Positions 1 to 9,325 of a stretch of DNA of 64,000 bases are shown one piece after another. Both the position numbers and the translations under genes were made by a program. Source of the DNA: Pseudomonadales bacterium. Lineage in GTDB: Bacteria > Pseudomonadota > Gammaproteobacteria > Pseudomonadales > Azotimanducaceae. Below the pieces are notes generated by a model, which saw only the letters and a program-made list of their open reading frames with translations, ran no database searches and had not been told where the DNA came from. The stretch is taken from the NCBI GenBank assembly GCA_019090615.1, contig JAHRVQ010000091.1:1-64000 (forward strand). Reading direction: 5' to 3'. Position 1 is the stretch's first letter. Each line of letters starts with the position of its first letter.

Positions 1-11
1 AAAAATATAGC

Positions 12-31
12 AAATGTTTACGAAAACATTT
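12..31 (-). terminator. weak AT-rich hairpin downstream of tyrS
   Basis: Arms AAATGTTT and AAACATTT are perfectly complementary around a four-base loop, about 70 nt after the tyrS stop. On the minus strand the hairpin is followed by an interrupted U-rich stretch at the window edge. It could end the tyrS transcript, but the stem is almost all A/T and the U-tract is poor. Nothing else is recognisable in the first 101 bases. Confidence 0.3.
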
Positions 32-101
32 TATTTATACCCTCTGTAGGTCCCATTCAGGCTGGTTTGGTAGAATGAGCGGGAATTGCTGTAATAGAAA
101 A

Positions 102-1406
102 TTAATCTTCAGCCAAGATTACAAGGTGATGATGTTTTTTGCCTTTTTGCAACACAACATATTGCCCATATAACGCCAATTCAGAATCCAGCACCAACGT
201 CATATCCGATACCTTCTCGCCATTAACGGAAATCGCATTACTTTTTATCAACTTACGTGCTTGCCCGGCTGTCACTTCCCCTCTCGGAGTAACCGCCAGG
301 CCCGACTGAACCAGTATCTCAATCAAATCCGTCGAGTGGCCAGCTACCCGAGTACTAGACATACCGTCTAACGCCAGTTGATTCAGGTCCTCTATAGCCA
401 GACCCGCTAGTTTATTGGCAAACAAAGCTTCACTAATGCGCTCCGCAGCATTTACACCCTCTTCTCCATGCACCAGCCTGGTTACCTCTCGCGCCAACAG
501 AGTATGGGCTGTACGCTTGCCAGGATCTTGTTCATGAGCCAGGGCGGCCTGTCGCAAACCATCCTTCGACAAAAAAGTGAATATTTTAAGATAATTGACT
601 ACATCATCATCAGCACAGTTTCGCCAGAATTGATAAAAACTATAAGGCGAGGTTTTCTCCGCGTCGATCCAGACAGCATTACCCATACTTTTGCCAAATT
701 TCGTGCCGTCTGAATTGGTTATCAATGGATAGGTTAGCGCAAACGCTTGATTACCATTCATTCTCCGCACCAGGTCCATACCCGCGGTAATATTCCCCCA
801 TTGGTCACTACCACCCATCTGGATACTGCAATCGTATTTTTTATTAAGCACAACATAATCGTACGACTGGAGGATCATATAGCTAAATTCAGTATAACTG
901 ATGCCTGACGCATCATCCTGCAAACGTCGCTTAATGGTTTCCTTTCGGACCATGTCATTAACACTGAAGTGTTTGCCGATATCTCGCAAAAAATCTACCA
1001 CACTCAGCGCTTCTGTCCATTCCGCATTGTCAACGACGATAGCGGAATTTTCACCGCAGTCAAATTCTAGAAATCGGCTCGCCTGAGTGCGAATTTTCGC
1101 GACAAATGCCCGCACCAGTTCCTCTGACTTCAACTCTCGCTCACTAGAACGTCCACCTGGGTCGCCGATCATCCCAGTTGCCCCGCCGACTAACAAAATT
1201 GGCTTATGGCCAGCCAACTGGAATCTACGAAGCGCCAACAATGGCACTAAATTCCCTATATGCAAACTACTCGCTGTAGGATCAAAACCACAATAAACAG
1301 TCCTTACTGCTGACGACAAATGCTTTACCAGCAAATCCTCATTACTAACTTGCGCTATCAACCCCAACGTCCTGAATTCGTCCAGCAGGTCCTTATTAAT
1401 TACCAT
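102..1406 (-). CDS. tyrS: tyrosyl-tRNA synthetase
   Basis: This is a class I aminoacyl-tRNA synthetase that charges tRNA-Tyr in the cytoplasm. At 434 residues it has normal length for the bacterial TyrRS subfamily. The Rossmann-fold signature reads HIGN near residue 50, and the KMSKS-like loop reads KFGKS around residue 236. The tyrosine/ATP pocket segment GGSDQWGN is present near residue 200. The last 70 residues form an S4-type RNA-binding domain. The start ATG has AGGA about 9 bases upstream. The gene is divergent from the M23 peptidase gene, as in Pseudomonas, where tyrS and this peptidase are also neighbours. No T-box or other leader element is seen. Confidence 0.97.
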   Translation of the reverse strand: MVINKDLLDEFRTLGLIAQVSNEDLLVKHLSSAVRTVYCGFDPTASSLHIGNLVPLLALRRFQLAGHKPILLVGGATGMIGDPGGRSSERELKSEELVRAFVAKIRTQASRFLEFDCGENSAIVVDNAEWTEALSVVDFLRDIGKHFSVNDMVRKETIKRRLQDDASGISYTEFSYMILQSYDYVVLNKKYDCSIQMGGSDQWGNITAGMDLVRRMNGNQAFALTYPLITNSDGTKFGKSMGNAVWIDAEKTSPYSFYQFWRNCADDDVVNYLKIFTFLSKDGLRQAALAHEQDPGKRTAHTLLAREVTRLVHGEEGVNAAERISEALFANKLAGLAIEDLNQLALDGMSSTRVAGHSTDLIEILVQSGLAVTPRGEVTAGQARKLIKSNAISVNGEKVSDMTLVLDSELALYGQYVVLQKGKKHHHLVILAED

Positions 1407-1641
1407 GTTACATTCCTATCAGTAGTGCGACAGAGATACGATTTACATTTCACGCTCACAATCTGCTTGCCCCATATTTAATCGTGGCGCCAAAATACCT
1501 GAAACAGAGACAAATTCAAGGTCATTTTACTAAATACAAATCAACTCATTACACCGAAGTACCGAACCTGCCGCACCAGATTTGACAAAGTGATCCAACT
1601 TTTATTAAATCCCATTAAATATATAGTGTTGGCGCTTTTTT

Positions 1642-1680
1642 ATGACAAATAACAATAACAATAAAACGTCTGCCGTTTGA
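1642..1680 (+). other. possible 12-codon leader ORF with A-rich start region
   Basis: An ATG at 1642 opens a 12-codon frame (five consecutive Asn codons) that stops at 1678-1680 and overlaps the TTG start proposed for the peptidase gene. Bases 1648-1665 read as six consecutive A-R-N triplets (AAT, AAC, AAT, AAC, AAT, AAA), the kind of tract bound by the distal face of Hfq. It could be a translational-control site, or the true N-terminus if one base is wrong here. No Shine-Dalgarno sequence supports either start. Confidence 0.3.
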
Positions 1681-3050
1681 CCGCAAAATATCCAAAATTT
1701 CATGTGGCCTGCGCGCTAGTCATTGCGGTATGTTTTGGCGTGGCAATAAGCGCCCTAACGCCAACGCATAAAAACAATATTACAAATATACCTGTATCTC
1801 TTGCGATTATGGAAAATGACCCGCAGGCTGCTATTGAACCTATCCAGGGCAAAATCACAAACACGCCCAAAGAATTAGTCAGCACCCTGCCTCGCAACCC
1901 TCAGGGACAGTTAATTACTAAAAAAGTCACCGTCCTTGCCGGCGACAATATGGCAAATATTTTCCAACGCGTTGGCCTCTCAGCAACAGAACTACACCAC
2001 ATAATGAATAGCGGTGGTGTGGTTTCGAAATTAAAAACCATTCAACCCAAACAAACGCTTGAGTTTAAAATTCATGCTGACGGCTCCCTGGCAGAGCTCA
2101 GTTATCTACCATCATTGCTAGACCAGTTGATCGTGACACAAACAACCCAGGGGTTTAAAGCTAATTGGCGACGTATTGAACCTGAAGTCCTGATCGCTTT
2201 TAAGTTAGCAACGATATCTAGTGAGAATCCCTCATTGTACCAGGCAGGCGATGCCGCCAATTTATCCGCCAAACTAATCATGCAACTCAGCTACATTTTC
2301 CAGTGGGACATTAGCTTTGCCCTGGACCTCAGAAAAGGCGACACCTTTAACCTGCTGTATGAAGAGCTCTACCTGGACGGCGAAAGAATCGGTAGCGGCG
2401 ACATCCTGGCCGCTCAAATTAACAATCTTGGCAATAGTTATACCGCGGTTCAATACCAGGATACTTTGGGCCATAAAAACTATTACACCGCTGAAGGCAG
2501 AAGTTTACGCAAAGCCTTTCTTCGCGACCCAGTTCATTTTTCGCACGTAAGCTCAACCTTCAATCTCAAACGGTTGCACCCCATACACAAAAAAGTCATG
2601 CCCCATCGAGGTATCGATTATGCCGCCAGGCAAGGCACACCAGTAGTTGCCTCTGGTGATGGAAAAATAACTATAGCAAGACAAAACAGCGCTTCTGGCC
2701 GTTATATTGTCATTCAGCATGGAGAACAGTACACCACCAAATATCTGCATTTATCTGCTTTCGCAAAAGGCATTAGATCAGGAAAGTCAGTTAGTCAGGG
2801 TGAAACTATTGGCTATGTAGGCGCCACTGGCTGGGCAACGGCACCGCATCTTCATTATGAGTTTTTAGTCCACGGCGTTCATCGCAACCCAAAAACAGTC
2901 AAACTACCAAAAGCCCGGTCGATATCCGCAGCATCACTGGCTAATTTTCAACAGACCACTGCTCCGGTACTAACTCAGCTTAAATCTCTGACGTTTAATA
3001 ATGCGCCGACCCTAAGCGCTCTGTCAGCGCAAAGTACAACTTCAGACTAG
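1677..3050 (+). CDS. M23 family murein endopeptidase
   Basis: This is a zinc peptidase of the LytM/MepM type, expected to cut peptidoglycan cross-links in the periplasm. Residues about 8-28 form a hydrophobic signal-anchor. A LysM-like/OapA-type segment lies around residues 70-125 and a second N-terminal domain at about 150-260. The catalytic M23 domain occupies about 300-405, with zinc ligands in HRGID and HLHYE and a TKYLHL segment between. All metal ligands are present, so it should be active. The start is uncertain: the frame opens with TTG at 1677 without a Shine-Dalgarno, overlapping a short upstream ORF. In Pseudomonas this gene is followed by anmK; here anmK is missing and erpA comes next, convergently. 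A 6-bp tandem array begins in the final Asp codon. Confidence 0.9.
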   Translation: MTAKYPKFHVACALVIAVCFGVAISALTPTHKNNITNIPVSLAIMENDPQAAIEPIQGKITNTPKELVSTLPRNPQGQLITKKVTVLAGDNMANIFQRVGLSATELHHIMNSGGVVSKLKTIQPKQTLEFKIHADGSLAELSYLPSLLDQLIVTQTTQGFKANWRRIEPEVLIAFKLATISSENPSLYQAGDAANLSAKLIMQLSYIFQWDISFALDLRKGDTFNLLYEELYLDGERIGSGDILAAQINNLGNSYTAVQYQDTLGHKNYYTAEGRSLRKAFLRDPVHFSHVSSTFNLKRLHPIHKKVMPHRGIDYAARQGTPVVASGDGKITIARQNSASGRYIVIQHGEQYTTKYLHLSAFAKGIRSGKSVSQGETIGYVGATGWATAPHLHYEFLVHGVHRNPKTVKLPKARSISAASLANFQQTTAPVLTQLKSLTFNNAPTLSALSAQSTTSD

Positions 3051-3068
3051 GACTAAGACTAAGACTGA
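3045..3068. repeat. tandem GACTAR x4 over the peptidase stop codon
   Basis: Four copies of a 6-bp unit (GACTAG, GACTAA, GACTAA, GACTGA) begin with the last Asp codon and the TAG stop of the M23 gene, so each copy repeats an Asp-stop pair. A further TTCAGACTA copy lies at about 3077-3085. Confidence 0.8.
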
Positions 3069-3096
3069 GTACTAATTCAGACTAAATTCTTACCGC

Positions 3097-3453
3097 TTAA
3101 ACGGAAAAGGAATTGCCACATCCACAGGATACTTTGGCATTAGGGTTAGTCACCACAAACCGAGAACCCTGCAAATCTTCCTTAAAATCCACCTCTGCAC
3201 CAACAAGATATTGATAACTTAATGGATCAACGACCAATGAAACACCTTGATTGACCACAGCAGTATCATCTTCTTCCAGGTCTTCATCAAATGTGAATCC
3301 ATACTCAAAACCTGAGCAACCGCCACCAGTAACAAAAACACGTAGTTTCAAATCTTCGTTGTTTTCTTCTTCAACAAGCAAACGAACCTTAGCCGCAGCT
3401 CGGTCAGTAAAGATCATCGAGACCGGGGTAAATGGTATGGGCGTATCTGTCAT
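3097..3453 (-). CDS. erpA: A-type iron-sulfur carrier ErpA
   Basis: This HesB/IscA-family carrier delivers Fe-S clusters to apoproteins, including IspG/IspH of isoprenoid synthesis in species that need it. It has 118 residues, typical of ErpA. The three conserved cysteines are visible: one in GGCSG near residue 46 and two in the C-terminal CGCG. The preceding segment [13 protein letters not shown] is the usual A-type signature. It is the first of three co-oriented genes read away from the M23 gene, but 115 bp separate it from the bactofilin stop, so co-transcription is uncertain. Its location beside the tyrS/M23 block matches Pseudomonas erpA. Confidence 0.95.
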   Translation of the reverse strand: MTDTPIPFTPVSMIFTDRAAAKVRLLVEEENNEDLKLRVFVTGGGCSGFEYGFTFDEDLEEDDTAVVNQGVSLVVDPLSYQYLVGAEVDFKEDLQGSRFVVTNPNAKVSCGCGNSFSV

Positions 3454-3568
3454 GGGCTAGTGCTATGTGTTGTTCTGTGATTTTCAAAAAGGATCTTCAA
3501 AATACTTACTTCCCTATTATCGCGAATACCCGATTGTATATGCTCAATGGAACAGGGTCGATAATATT

Positions 3569-4030
3569 TCATGCTGTTTTACTTTTCACCGATGTCACAT
3601 TTGATGCCGTTTTCACATTGGGCTGAGTCGTTTGATTTGATTCCTCCGGCGCAACATAACCAGCGTTCTCAGCCCCTGGCTTTACATGCACCAGACTCCC
3701 ATCAACACGGCTACCCATGACCATTTCAATCAAATTATAATATACATTACCTCGAATTTCGGCCCTGGACGCCAACTCAATATGCTTACTGCAATGTATG
3801 TCTCCCAGCACCTGCCCATTGACAACAACACTTGGGGCCTGAATATCACCATTGACCTTGCCTTTTTCACTGACCTCAACAAGGGCTTTGGCACCATTCT
3901 TGGCATAAATATTACCTTTTACTGTGCCATTCACAATTAAATGGTCACTGAAGTAGATATCACCTGACATTTCACAATTGCTTGCAATCAGGGTAATTCC
4001 AGCTTCATTTCCTGTGTTTTTTCCGAACAT
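3569..4030 (-). CDS. bactofilin family protein
   Basis: Bactofilins are small cytoskeletal proteins that polymerise through a right-handed beta-helix and locate cell-wall enzymes or morphogenetic proteins. The 153-residue product has a beta-helical DUF583 core at about residues 12-115, with repeated short hydrophobic strands such as GDIYFSDHLIVNGTVKGNI and a Gly/Val pattern. The C-terminal 35 residues are polar and low in complexity, typical of the unstructured tail. The start lies 2 bp after the stop of the upstream membrane gene, so the two are almost certainly co-translated. Proximity to a murein peptidase fits the common bactofilin/M23 association. Confidence 0.9.
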   Translation of the reverse strand: MFGKNTGNEAGITLIASNCEMSGDIYFSDHLIVNGTVKGNIYAKNGAKALVEVSEKGKVNGDIQAPSVVVNGQVLGDIHCSKHIELASRAEIRGNVYYNLIEMVMGSRVDGSLVHVKPGAENAGYVAPEESNQTTQPNVKTASNVTSVKSKTA

Positions 4031-4032
4031 GG

Positions 4033-4782
4033 CTAGTCTCCACCTACTTGCCAGTCAAATTTCTTTTCAAGTCGCTGTGAGTTTTGCCCAGACGACTGCG
4101 CGACAATCATAATTTTTGACGGCTCAAACCCTTCAGGCACAACCAACTCACTGCTAATATTCTGGAAATACCTAAACCGAAACCTGATAGAATCTTTGTT
4201 AGCTACGCTTAAATCCGTTAGGGAATATTGCTTTTCACCATCGTCCTCACGACCGACAAGATTTATTTTAACACGACCCTGCACATACTCATGTTTTTCA
4301 ACAATCTGCGTTAACAGCAAATTCAATTTATATTTATTGAGCCCATTCGAAGGCCTCATATCAAGACGCTCTATGCGCAAGCCTTTTTCTTCTACATTTG
4401 GCAGCATTACGCCTTTATAAAATCGGGTTTCTTCTTTCAGCTCAGCAATCTGCTGCTGCAACTCTTCAACTGTAACCCTAACTTCTTCAGTTGCTTTAGA
4501 GTCAATTTGGCCACCTAATTTCAGCTCTGCCACCTCTCGTCGCATTGACCTGACCAAATGAGTGCTTTTTGACAGCTGCTGCTGTAGCTCATCACGCTCA
4601 TTGACTACTTCTACTTTGGTCTCCAGCCCCTGACGGACCCCATAGTCAAATGTCAACCAACCAAAAACCACCACCATAAAAAAGCATAAACCTAATAAAC
4701 TTATTTTATGGTAAGGCCTATGCGGCACCACGACCATCTGGTGTTGTTTGCTGCCCTTTACGGCCACCACTTCAAGCTCCAT
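4033..4782 (-). CDS. DUF6776 family membrane protein
   Basis: This 249-residue protein belongs to a family known mainly from conserved synteny in Pseudomonas-like bacteria, where it precedes a bactofilin. Residues about 28-47 form one transmembrane segment. Residues 58-120 are a strongly predicted coiled coil rich in Glu, Gln and Leu. The C-terminal half (about 130-249) is a beta-rich periplasmic domain. The likely topology is cytoplasmic N-terminus, single pass, periplasmic C-terminus. Its stop is 2 bp from the bactofilin start, so it is probably the membrane partner or anchor of the bactofilin. That role is inferred from the operon only; no enzymatic motif is visible. Confidence 0.8.
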   Translation of the reverse strand: MELEVVAVKGSKQHQMVVVPHRPYHKISLLGLCFFMVVVFGWLTFDYGVRQGLETKVEVVNERDELQQQLSKSTHLVRSMRREVAELKLGGQIDSKATEEVRVTVEELQQQIAELKEETRFYKGVMLPNVEEKGLRIERLDMRPSNGLNKYKLNLLLTQIVEKHEYVQGRVKINLVGREDDGEKQYSLTDLSVANKDSIRFRFRYFQNISSELVVPEGFEPSKIMIVAQSSGQNSQRLEKKFDWQVGGD

Positions 4783-5020
4783 TTAAAGTGAGAAAGAACT
4801 CAAGTTTAGCAGATACACGGCGTATTCGCTGCGATCTTTACCCAATGCTCGATTACAATAGCCCAAAATCTCACCAACAATTGCCCTGCTGGCGTATTAA
4901 CGATCCGAAACCGCTACGCGATTAGCTCATTTTGCAGATATTTAAAAGAGCACAAACGGGGTCGATCTTTATTCACCCATAGAATATTCTTGCTACTCAA
5001 ATTACCATGCGAATCAAATT

Positions 5021-6748
5021 TTGCCGAAACAACATTCTAGCTTCTCAATTCGCAGCTTCCGACGTGAACTTGCATCCATCGACGCTGTACCCCAACTAGC
5101 CATTCTTGGCATTCTGTCGGGAACGGTCACGGGGTTGGTTATTCTGGTGTTTCGTCTATTCATCGAAATCCCGATGGCCGAGTTAATCGATAGCCGCTCC
5201 GAAAATTTCGAATCCTTAGCGCCGCCCTATTTATTACTGTTACCCATAGCAGGCAGTGTTATTTTAGCCGTCTTATTCAAACTTATACCCCCGGCTACAA
5301 GACGGGTTGGCGTGGTACATGTATTGGAAAGGTTAGGTCGCCACCAGGGACATTTGCCCTGGCAAAATGCCCTCACCCAATTTTTCGGCGGTATCATCGC
5401 TCTCGGCAGCGGCTTTTCAGGTGGTAGAGAGGGGCCCGCTATTCATCTAGGAGCGGCATGCAGCAGCCTGATGGGACAATCACTAAAACTACCCAACAAC
5501 AGTATTCGGGTACTGGTCGGATGTGGCGCTGCTGCGGCAATCTCTGCGTCTTTCAACACGCCGTTAGCCGGCGTTATTTTTTCCATGGAAGTAATTATTA
5601 TGGAATATACAATCGCTGGATTTATCCCTGTAATTCTCGCAGCGGTTGTTGCCACCCTCATCAATCAGATGGTTTACGGAAACGTCATCGCATTTGACAT
5701 TCAACTGGATCAAAATATAGAGATCGGCCGCAGCATACCCTTTGTATTACTCCTCGGGATAGTCATCGGTTTACTCGCCGCAGCATTCACGGCCACGCTA
5801 AAATTTACCCATCAATACGCACCCAGCAAATACTGGCTGCGCATTTTTGCCGCAGGTGTTATTACTGCCCTGGTGGCACTCATCTGTCCTAGAGTACTCG
5901 GCATCGGCTACGAGACCGTTGATCAGGCCCATAGTGGCGAACTGGCGCTGACGGTTCTATTTCTTGCCTGTGGCTTAAAATTACTGCTGAGTGCGATAAC
6001 CGTCGGCCTTGGTGTACCCGTTGGAGTCATTGGCCCAACACTATTCATTGGCGCAACTGCGGGCGGCATTCTCGGCCTTGCGGTAAATACACAGCTCCCA
6101 GGATCGCCTGAATCAAGCGGCTATTATGTTCTACTTGGCATGGGCGCTATGATGGGCGCAGTCCTTCAAGCACCGCTAGCTGCCCTTCTGGCCGTTATGG
6201 AACTCAGCCATAGCGCCGATATTATACTGCCTGCAATGTTAGTCATCATCATCGCTAACATGACCGCAAGCCAGATCTTTAAGGTCAAATCTATTTTTCT
6301 AACCCAAATGGAATTAGCCGGCCTGGATATTCGCCAAAACCTCCGGTCTACAGCGCTCAACAGAGTGTCTGTCGCGTCTCTAATGTCGAGGAATTTTATA
6401 CAGGTAGATAGCATCATCAGCCGACAAAAAGCGACAGAATACGTTAAATCAAAATTCACCTGGATTCTTGTTGTCGATGATGCGAACAATCAATCCGGTT
6501 TTATCATCCAGCCTGCAGAACTGGATTTATTCCTAATCTCTAATGACAATGACCTTATTGATCTCACAGAAATCCCAGCCGCCAGGCAGCAGCTCACCGC
6601 CATTGTCCTACAGGCTACGCTGGCTGAAGCCCTGGATACCATCAATTCAAATGCTGTCCAGGCTTTATATATCCAGCGTACCAACCGAACCGCCACAATC
6701 GTCGGCATCTTGACCAAGCAAGATATTGAGTTCTACTACCAGACCTGA
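5021..6748 (+). CDS. ClC-type chloride channel/antiporter with CBS domains
   Basis: A voltage-gated ClC family membrane protein of 575 residues, moving chloride with or without proton exchange. The membrane part spans about residues 25-430. The selectivity segment GREGP is intact and contains the gating glutamate. The third signature (GVPVGVIGP) and the SMEV segment are recognisable; the first one (GSGIP in E. coli ClcA) is degenerate. The last 120 residues form a weak CBS pair, as in many bacterial ClCs outside the enterics. The TTG start at 5021 has no convincing Shine-Dalgarno, and an ATG at 5007 is in another frame, so the start is tentative. It stands alone, divergent from the bactofilin operon. 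Confidence 0.88.
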   Translation: MPKQHSSFSIRSFRRELASIDAVPQLAILGILSGTVTGLVILVFRLFIEIPMAELIDSRSENFESLAPPYLLLLPIAGSVILAVLFKLIPPATRRVGVVHVLERLGRHQGHLPWQNALTQFFGGIIALGSGFSGGREGPAIHLGAACSSLMGQSLKLPNNSIRVLVGCGAAAAISASFNTPLAGVIFSMEVIIMEYTIAGFIPVILAAVVATLINQMVYGNVIAFDIQLDQNIEIGRSIPFVLLLGIVIGLLAAAFTATLKFTHQYAPSKYWLRIFAAGVITALVALICPRVLGIGYETVDQAHSGELALTVLFLACGLKLLLSAITVGLGVPVGVIGPTLFIGATAGGILGLAVNTQLPGSPESSGYYVLLGMGAMMGAVLQAPLAALLAVMELSHSADIILPAMLVIIIANMTASQIFKVKSIFLTQMELAGLDIRQNLRSTALNRVSVASLMSRNFIQVDSIISRQKATEYVKSKFTWILVVDDANNQSGFIIQPAELDLFLISNDNDLIDLTEIPAARQQLTAIVLQATLAEALDTINSNAVQALYIQRTNRTATIVGILTKQDIEFYYQT

Positions 6749-6865
6749 GACTAAACGAAAAACGTTCGCGAACCAAAAGCAATCACCTAACCGGCCCTAA
6801 GAACTTTTTTACCCCGCCTGCCCAATTAACAGCAAATCCCTGAGCGCGCTCTACACTTACGGAAT

Positions 6866-7693
6866 ATGCTCACTGAAAGCTTGCCAGGGCCATCCACTAT
6901 GACGTTATCTATAGACCAAGACCCACCTGTCGTTATGGCATTTTCTGATCATGACCCAAGTGGTGCATCCGGTGTACAGGCTGATGTGGAAACCTTGTTC
7001 AGTATCGGTTGTCACTGCTCGTCAATCACAACTTCTATCACTTCACAAGACACCTACGAATACCGAGATTCTATCGCGATCGACTCAGACGTCGTTAATA
7101 ATCAGGCCAGAGCTATTCTCGAAGACATGATGGTAGCCGCTTTTAAAGTAGGCCTCGTTAACAGCGTTGAAAATGTGCATGCGATCTATGAAGTATTAGC
7201 CGATTACCCAGAAAAGCAGGTGATCTTTGAACCGGCACTGTCCTCTTTGCACTCTCAGTTTGCCGTTCAAATAATTGAAAGTCTGAGGATCCTAATTCTG
7301 CCGCTGTCCCATATAGTTACATTGAGCCTGAAAGAAACTCGTCTGCTCTGCCCGCAGGCAGATAATCTTGAAGCATCTATACAGGAAATCATGGATGCTG
7401 GCACCGAACATGTCCTGGTTAGCGACATTGGTAAAGAACCCCATCATACGGTTAATCGCCTTTATTCTGAGACAGGTGAAACCCATGAGTGGCGCCGCGA
7501 AAGATTGCCGCATAATTATCTGGGCACCAGTTCAACCCTCGCAGCATCAATTGCAGCGCATATTGCCCATGGGTTCGACACAGTTACCGCAATAGATAAG
7601 GCACAGACCTATACCTGGAATTCCTTAAAAAATGGCCGTCGTATGGGCATGGGGCAATACATACCTAATCGCATGTTTTGGCACACCAACTAG
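6866..7693 (+). CDS. ThiD-like (phospho)hydroxymethylpyrimidine kinase homologue, degenerate
   Basis: This 275-residue ribokinase-fold protein resembles ThiD, which phosphorylates HMP and HMP-P in thiamine synthesis. The N-terminal motif reads SDHDPSGASGVQAD where ThiD has SGSDPSGGAGIQAD, and the C-terminal anion-hole motif reads GTSSTLAASIAA where ThiD has GTGCTLA. The loop KGGH is replaced by VSDIGKEP. The fold is kept, but several catalytic positions differ, so activity is doubtful. In Pseudomonas thiD-thiE-hemL are neighbours; here thiE is absent and hemL follows after 225 bp. It may be a retained relic or a paralogue with a new role. An in-frame ATG at 6899 is an alternative start. Confidence 0.75.
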   Translation: MLTESLPGPSTMTLSIDQDPPVVMAFSDHDPSGASGVQADVETLFSIGCHCSSITTSITSQDTYEYRDSIAIDSDVVNNQARAILEDMMVAAFKVGLVNSVENVHAIYEVLADYPEKQVIFEPALSSLHSQFAVQIIESLRILILPLSHIVTLSLKETRLLCPQADNLEASIQEIMDAGTEHVLVSDIGKEPHHTVNRLYSETGETHEWRRERLPHNYLGTSSTLAASIAAHIAHGFDTVTAIDKAQTYTWNSLKNGRRMGMGQYIPNRMFWHTN

Positions 7694-7918
7694 CCGGGCT
7701 AACAGACCAACCCATAAAACAAATAACCGCAGGCGCTGGGGCGCAACTAACTCACCCTGTTCCCACCAGAGAATATTCCAACCGGACATAATTAAATATT
7801 TGCGCCAAGGTGACGATTCCAGGTTGAATCAGATTCCATTGAATGTTTGAATGCGCCCCATTAACCTGGCGGAGCAGGGTTTAAAATGCTTTCAACTTCT
7901 TTGTGAGGAACCAGAAAC

Positions 7919-9205
7919 ATGTCGCGATCTGCCATCCTATTTAGTGCAGCACAAAAAGTTCTACCGGGCGGCGTCAATTCTCCAGTTCGGTCATTTCAGC
8001 ACGTAGGCGGCCAGCCAGTTTTTTATAAAAAAGGCAAAGGCGCTTATCTAACCGACGAAGACGAGAAAAAATATATCGACTATGTCGGGTCCTGGGGTCC
8101 GATGATTGTCGGCCACGCACACCCCCATGTAATAAACCGTATTCAAAGCGCCCTGAACAACGGCCTTGGTTTTGGCGCACCTAGCGAAATCGAAACAATT
8201 CTCGCTAATAAGATATCTCAGCTAATGCCAAATTTAGAAATGTTACGCATGGTAAATTCAGGCACTGAAGCGACCATGAGCGCTATCCGGGTGGCGCGTG
8301 GCTTCACAAGCCGAGATAAAATCATCAAATTTGAGGGTTGTTATCATGGCCATTCAGATTCCCTGCTTGTTAAAGCAGGCTCAGGCGCCCTGACGCTCGG
8401 CGAACCTGACTCTTTAGGTGTACCAAAAAGTATCGCCGAACACACCATTACCCTTGAATACAACAATATTGCTCAAATCGAAACAACCTTCGCAAGAATT
8501 GGCGATCAAATTGCCGCTGTTATCATAGAGCCTGTGGCCGGTAATATGGGCTGTATTCCACCTTTGCCAGGTTTTTTGGAAGCCCTCCGTTCAGCTTGCG
8601 ACCAACATAACAGCGTATTAATTTTTGACGAAGTAATGACCGGTTTTCGAGTCGCTTTGGGTGGTGCACAAAGCGTCTACAATGTCAGCCCCGACCTCAC
8701 TACTCTGGGCAAGGTTATTGGCGGCGGCATGCCCGTCGGCGCATTTGGCGGTAAGAAGGAAATAATGCAGATGGTAGCGCCTTTAGGCGGCGTATATCAG
8801 GCGGGCACCCTGTCTGGCAACCCAATCGCGATGCACGCAGGCCTGGCCACACTCGAACTCATCGAAGAAAAAGGGTTTTTCGATGACCTGAATATCAGAG
8901 TGCAGCAACTGACCAAGGGACTGCAGGCCTTGAGCGACGAGTACAACATTGCCTTTAGCACTAATCAAATCGGCGGCATGTTCGGCTTCTTTTTTACCAA
9001 CGCCGACCGCGTAAGCCACTTCAGCCAGGTCATGAATTCTGACACCGAACGTTTCAACCAGTTTTTCTCAAATATGCTCGAGCAAGGAATTAATCTTGCA
9101 CCGTCGCCATTCGAGTCAGGCTTCGTATCTGCCGCACATTCCGATGAGGATATACAAAACACGCTTAAAGCCGCAGCCCGTGCATTTAGCAAGCTAAGCA
9201 CCTAA
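7919..9205 (+). CDS. hemL: glutamate-1-semialdehyde 2,1-aminomutase
   Basis: HemL converts glutamate-1-semialdehyde to 5-aminolevulinate in the C5 route to haem, using PLP or PMP. The 428-residue length is typical. The PLP-binding lysine lies in the TLGKVIGGG segment near residue 265. FDEVMTGFR holds the aspartate that contacts the cofactor, and the N-terminal [10 protein letters not shown] signature is conserved. The ATG is preceded by GAGG about 12 bases upstream. The 225-bp spacer before it contains no other gene and no recognisable riboswitch. A perfect 12-bp inverted repeat follows the stop. Apparently monocistronic. Confidence 0.97.
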   Translation: MSRSAILFSAAQKVLPGGVNSPVRSFQHVGGQPVFYKKGKGAYLTDEDEKKYIDYVGSWGPMIVGHAHPHVINRIQSALNNGLGFGAPSEIETILANKISQLMPNLEMLRMVNSGTEATMSAIRVARGFTSRDKIIKFEGCYHGHSDSLLVKAGSGALTLGEPDSLGVPKSIAEHTITLEYNNIAQIETTFARIGDQIAAVIIEPVAGNMGCIPPLPGFLEALRSACDQHNSVLIFDEVMTGFRVALGGAQSVYNVSPDLTTLGKVIGGGMPVGAFGGKKEIMQMVAPLGGVYQAGTLSGNPIAMHAGLATLELIEEKGFFDDLNIRVQQLTKGLQALSDEYNIAFSTNQIGGMFGFFFTNADRVSHFSQVMNSDTERFNQFFSNMLEQGINLAPSPFESGFVSAAHSDEDIQNTLKAAARAFSKLST

Positions 9206-9229
9206 AGCAAGCCAACTCGCTAATGCCCA

Positions 9230-9268
9230 TTAGAATGTTCTGCAGAACAACTACGGAGAACATTCTAA
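9230..9268 (+). terminator. perfect 12-bp inverted repeat after hemL
   Basis: TTAGAATGTTCT (9230-9241) and AGAACATTCTAA (9257-9268) are exact reverse complements around a 15-base loop. There is no U-tract on either strand, so it is at best a Rho-assisted or processing hairpin. A nested palindrome GTTCTGCAGAAC overlaps the left arm and could instead be an operator for the downstream kinase gene. Confidence 0.45.
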
Positions 9269-9325
9269 TCCGATACCCGAATGGTGTTTTAATCTCGATC
9301 TTTTAAAAGTAACAAGGAATCACCA

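Noticed and set aside
7694-7918. TPP riboswitch or thiE remnant between the thiD homologue and hemL
   Set aside because: No TPP-aptamer core or ThiE-like coding could be recognised in this 225-bp spacer.
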